Source: Planctomycetales bacterium (lineage in GTDB: Bacteria; Planctomycetota; Planctomycetia; Pirellulales; Thermoguttaceae). Taken from it: 9,486 nucleotides of DNA. Shown here one piece after another: positions 7,051 through 9,486 of this stretch. The DNA lies in NCBI GenBank assembly GCA_007122045.1, contig SKJM01000058.1:1-9486 (forward strand), read 5' to 3'. Made by a program: the position numbers and the translations under genes. Position 1 is the first letter of the stretch, and each line of letters begins with the position of its first letter. Below the pieces are notes generated by a model. It did no database searches and was not told where the DNA came from. It saw nothing but the letters and a program-made list of their open reading frames with translations.

Positions 7051-8133
7051 ATGAAGCTTGGCCTGGGCCTCTATCGCCGCATGCTCACGCCCGAGAACTT
7101 CCGGTTCGCCCGGCAGTGCGGGTGTACGCACGTCGTGGCCCACCTGGTCGACTACTTCCAGGGCGGGCAACTCCACGGCACCGATGGAACGACGCATTGG
7201 GGCGTCACGCCCAACCGCGGGAAGCTATGGTCGGAGGAGGAACTTGCCGACTTGAAGAAGGCGGTCAACGCGGCCGGCCTGGAACTGGCGGCCATCGAAA
7301 ACTTCGATCCCGCGTTCTGGTACGACGTGCTGCTGGACGGCCCGGAGAAGGCTGCGCAGCTCGAAGGGCTGAAGACCATTATTCGCCGCATGGGGCGCGT
7401 GGGCATTCCCGTGATGGGCTACAACTTCAGCCTCGCCGGCGTGTGGGGGCACGTCGAGGGAGACGCCGCCCGGGGCGGCGCCACGTCGGTCGGCTTCCGC
7501 GGGCCGGACGGCCCGGAAGAAACGCCCATTCCCCACGGGCAAATCTGGAACATGGTGTACGACCCCGACGCCCCGCCCGGCCACCTCCCGCCGATCACCC
7601 ACGAACAGCTTTGGGCTCGCGTGCGGGGGTTCCTCGAGGAACTGGTGCCGGTTGCCGAGGAGGTCGGCGTGCGGCTGGCGGCGCATCCCGACGACCCGCC
7701 CATGCCCACCCTGCGCGGAACGCCACGGCTGGTGTATCAGCCGCACATGTACCAGCGGCTGCTCGACCTGGCGCCCAGCCGCGCCAACGGGCTGGAGTTC
7801 TGCCTGGGCACCATTGCCGAGATGACCGAGGGCGACGTATACGAGGCCACACGCCGATACGCGGCGCAGGACGCCATCGCGTACGTGCACTTTCGCAACG
7901 TCCGCGGCAAGGTGCCCTGCTACGACGAGGTGTTCATCGACGAGGGCGACATCGACATGCTCCGCGTTTTGCAGATCCTGCACGAATGCGGCTATAATGG
8001 CCTGCTGATTCCCGACCACACCCCCTCGGTCGCCTGCGACGCGCCCTGGCACGCCGGCATGGCCTACGCCTTGGGCTACATGCGTGCGGCGATCCGCGCG
8101 GTGTGCGGTAGCGAGGCGGCGCCATTGGCATAA
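7051..8133 (+). CDS. uxuA: Mannonate dehydratase family protein (UxuA-like)
   Basis: UxuA dehydrates D-mannonate to 2-keto-3-deoxy-D-gluconate in cytosolic hexuronate catabolism, using Mn2+ or Fe2+. With the ATG at 7051 the protein has 360 residues, shorter than the E. coli enzyme (394). It looks like a xylose-isomerase-like TIM barrel. Family motifs are GYNFS (123-127), PVAEEVGVRLAAHPDDPP (200-217), RANGLEFCLGT (244-254), YVHFRNV (278-284), DEGDIDML (297-304) and IPDHTP (320-325). The probable metal ligands His212, Cys251, His280 and Asp322 are all present. The segment between GYNFS and the HPDD motif differs strongly from E. coli UxuA, so a related sugar-acid substrate is possible. No uxuB, kdgK or kdgA is seen in the window. 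The gene follows the SDR gene by 36 bp and is separated from the next gene by a palindrome. Confidence 0.82.
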   Translation: MKLGLGLYRRMLTPENFRFARQCGCTHVVAHLVDYFQGGQLHGTDGTTHWGVTPNRGKLWSEEELADLKKAVNAAGLELAAIENFDPAFWYDVLLDGPEKAAQLEGLKTIIRRMGRVGIPVMGYNFSLAGVWGHVEGDAARGGATSVGFRGPDGPEETPIPHGQIWNMVYDPDAPPGHLPPITHEQLWARVRGFLEELVPVAEEVGVRLAAHPDDPPMPTLRGTPRLVYQPHMYQRLLDLAPSRANGLEFCLGTIAEMTEGDVYEATRRYAAQDAIAYVHFRNVRGKVPCYDEVFIDEGDIDMLRVLQILHECGYNGLLIPDHTPSVACDAPWHAGMAYALGYMRAAIRAVCGSEAAPLA

Positions 8134-8137
8134 GCTA

Positions 8138-8168
8138 CCGTGGGACAAGCTTCCAGCTTGTCCCACGG
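8138..8168. repeat. Perfect palindrome between uxuA-like gene and exported-protein gene
   Basis: CCGTGGGACAAGC (8138-8150), loop TTCCA, then GCTTGTCCCACGG (8156-8168) form a perfect 13-bp stem, 4 bp after the uxuA-like stop. No T-run follows (the next bases are ATGGCAGG), so it is not a typical intrinsic terminator. It could stop or stabilise mRNA ends, or be a dispersed REP/MITE-like element. I recall similar GGGACAAGC-type palindromes in planctomycete genomes, but this was not checked. Confidence 0.75.
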
Positions 8169-8209
8169 ATGGCAGGATGGAAGTGTGAATCCCGACGTGA
8201 GGAAACGAA

Positions 8210-9403
8210 ATGAGCAAGCATAGTTCGCAATCGCGGCGCCGGTTCTTGAGCCGCGCCGTTGGGGCCACCGCCGCGGCCTGGATGGCGGCGGGCACGGGCC
8301 GGGCCGGCGCGGAAGAAGCACCGACGCTCGTGGTCACCGACCCGATCGACGGCGCCGTCATGCACGGCCGGCTCGGCCGCGAGGTGGCCGGCGGGCTGGA
8401 AATCGACGTGCACGGCCAAGCGCCCGCCGGGGCCGAGGTCCTTGTCGACGGCCGGCCCGCCGCATGCGACGGCGAAACCTTCACCGGCACGGCCGTGCTG
8501 ACCGGTGCCGAGAACGAGGTGACGGTCCTGGCCCAAGTGCCGGGCGCCCGGCAGGAGGCCCGGCTGCGGCTGCCGTGGATCCAGGACTCGCAGAAGCGCT
8601 ACCGCGTGGTGATCGACGACAACAGCTTCTTCCTACGCGACATTGCGCAGAAGGGCTACGACTCGCTGTTCGACTGCTTCTACCTCGAGATGCTTCGCGA
8701 CCTGAACGCGAAGTACGGGGCGCTGTTCACGCTGAACATCTACTTCACCACCGGCGACGGCTGGGACCTGCGGCAATTCCCCGACAAGTACCGCGACGAA
8801 TGGCGCGAGAACGCCTCCTGGCTCCGGCTGGCGTTCCACGCGTACGCCGACAAGCCCGACCGGCCGTACCAGGACGCCCCGGTCGAGAAGCTACTGGCCG
8901 ACCTCGCCCAAGTGGACGAGCAGATCCTCCGTTTCGCCGGGCCCGAGGCCCACAGCCCGCCCACGGTCATCCACTGGGGTATGACGCGCCCCGAAGCGTG
9001 GAAACCGCTGTACGAGAAGGGTTCCCGCGTGCTGAGCGGCTACTTCGTCCATTGGAAGCGGTGGGACATCAACTACAACATGGACGACTTCCGCTCCAAG
9101 TGGCTCTCGCGAAACGACTTGCTGAAGGACTACCCGAGCGGGATCGTCTTCTCGAAAGTCGACATGGTCGTCAACAACACGCCGCTCGATCGTATCGTGC
9201 CTGGGCTCGACGCGGTGATGGCCGACCCGCGGCAGGGCGAGGTGATCGACCTGCTGACGCACGAGCAATACTTCTGGCCGTTCTACCACAACTACCTGCC
9301 CGACCATCCCCAGCGCATGGACCGCGCCATCGGGCACGTTACCCGCAAGGGCTACAAGCCCGTTTTCCTGCAGGATGAGTTCGACGAACGGAAACGCGTA
9401 TGA
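8210..9403 (+). CDS. Tat-exported protein with Ig-like and polysaccharide-deacetylase-like domains
   Basis: The 397-residue protein begins with a twin-arginine signal: SRRRFL at 8-13, a hydrophobic alanine-rich stretch, and a likely cleavage after AGA (32-34). Export of a folded protein across the inner membrane is therefore expected. Residues about 38-120 look like a small beta-sandwich of the Ig/glucodextranase-B type (VVTDPIDGAVMHG, VLVDGRPAACDGETF, TVLAQVPG). From RYRVVIDDNSFFLRD (130-144) the sequence resembles a NodB-like deacetylase barrel, with Asp136-Asp137 at the first strand end, FTLNIYF (173-179), LRLAFHAYADKPDRPY (205-220), VIHWGMTRPEAW (253-264) and LLTHEQYFWPFY (348-359). The standard H-x3-H metal motif is not seen, so the activity is uncertain. 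The start is supported by GAGG at 8199-8202, 7 nt upstream. The stop overlaps the next gene by 4 bp. Confidence 0.75.
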   Translation: MSKHSSQSRRRFLSRAVGATAAAWMAAGTGRAGAEEAPTLVVTDPIDGAVMHGRLGREVAGGLEIDVHGQAPAGAEVLVDGRPAACDGETFTGTAVLTGAENEVTVLAQVPGARQEARLRLPWIQDSQKRYRVVIDDNSFFLRDIAQKGYDSLFDCFYLEMLRDLNAKYGALFTLNIYFTTGDGWDLRQFPDKYRDEWRENASWLRLAFHAYADKPDRPYQDAPVEKLLADLAQVDEQILRFAGPEAHSPPTVIHWGMTRPEAWKPLYEKGSRVLSGYFVHWKRWDINYNMDDFRSKWLSRNDLLKDYPSGIVFSKVDMVVNNTPLDRIVPGLDAVMADPRQGEVIDLLTHEQYFWPFYHNYLPDHPQRMDRAIGHVTRKGYKPVFLQDEFDERKRV

Positions 9404-9486
9404 TGCCCATTAACACCCTGATCCTGCTGGCCGGGCTGCTGCTGTTGCTGGGCATCGTCTCGAGCAAGGTTTCGGCCCGGCTCGGC
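9400..9486 (+). CDS. Probable potassium/proton antiporter (CvrA/NhaP2 family), N-terminal fragment
   Basis: Only 29 codons are inside the window: MMPINTLILLAGLLLLLG followed by IVSSKVSARLG. They form one strongly hydrophobic helix ending in a S-[KS]-x-S-x-R-L-G motif. This resembles the first helix of CvrA/NhaP2 (YcgO) cation/proton antiporters of the CPA1 group, which act in the inner membrane in K+ extrusion and volume control. Two adjacent ATGs (9400 and 9403) are possible starts. Either overlaps the stop of the upstream gene, so translation is probably coupled. The family call rests on a short fragment and is tentative. Confidence 0.55.
   Translation, partial: MMPINTLILLAGLLLLLGIVSSKVSARLG

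Noticed and set aside
6006..7997. A 663-codon plus-strand frame across the SDR and uxuA-like genes
   Set aside because: It has an Arg/Pro/Ala-rich composition typical of an off-frame reading of high-GC genes. The two recognised proteins explain this DNA.
8138..8168. Calling the palindrome a rho-independent terminator
   Set aside because: The stem is strong, but no T-rich run follows on either side, so the terminator call is not supported.
7225..8490. A 421-codon minus-strand frame opposite the uxuA-like gene
   Set aside because: No motif is present; it crosses the palindrome and the intergenic gap and is explained by codon bias of the plus-strand genes.

Overview
The window is high-GC bacterial DNA. 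Several protein signatures suggest a planctomycete or close relative: the GyrA QRDR reads HGESVIYPT, ClpS carries a 'KEVDTTGR...TTTKEHAELKRDQIHAYG' type C-terminus, and short palindromic elements lie in and between genes. The lineage call is inference from recalled family sequences; no search was run.

Left part (1-2941). The start of a two-segment membrane protein of unknown function runs off the left edge on the minus strand. Divergent from it is trpF (phosphoribosylanthranilate isomerase, tryptophan synthesis). trpF converges, 8 bp apart, on a minus-strand pair, clpS then mtaB. The clpS stop directly abuts the mtaB ATG. ClpS is the N-degron adaptor of the ClpAP/ClpCP protease. MtaB is the radical-SAM methylthiotransferase that acts on t6A37 of tRNA. 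mtaB carries a 108-bp in-frame insertion with nested inverted repeats, which adds 36 residues to the radical-SAM domain. This is the most interesting feature of the window.

Middle (2942-5991). A 272-bp divergent intergenic region holds two plausible sigma70-type promoters placed back to back, one for clpS-mtaB and one for gyrA. gyrA is complete. It starts at TTG behind a good ribosome binding site and has a proline-rich N-terminus, two QRRGGKG boxes and an acidic loop in the C-terminal domain.

Right part (6040-9486). Four plus-strand genes lie close together: an extended SDR nucleotide-sugar epimerase/reductase-like protein, a mannonate-dehydratase (UxuA) family protein, a Tat-exported protein with a deacetylase-like barrel, and the first codons of a CvrA/NhaP2-like cation/proton antiporter. 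A perfect 13-bp-stem palindrome sits between the second and third of these. The set could serve uronate or polysaccharide metabolism, but the sequence alone does not prove a shared pathway. I see no CRISPR, tRNA, rRNA, prophage or transposase gene, and no clearly new multi-gene system.
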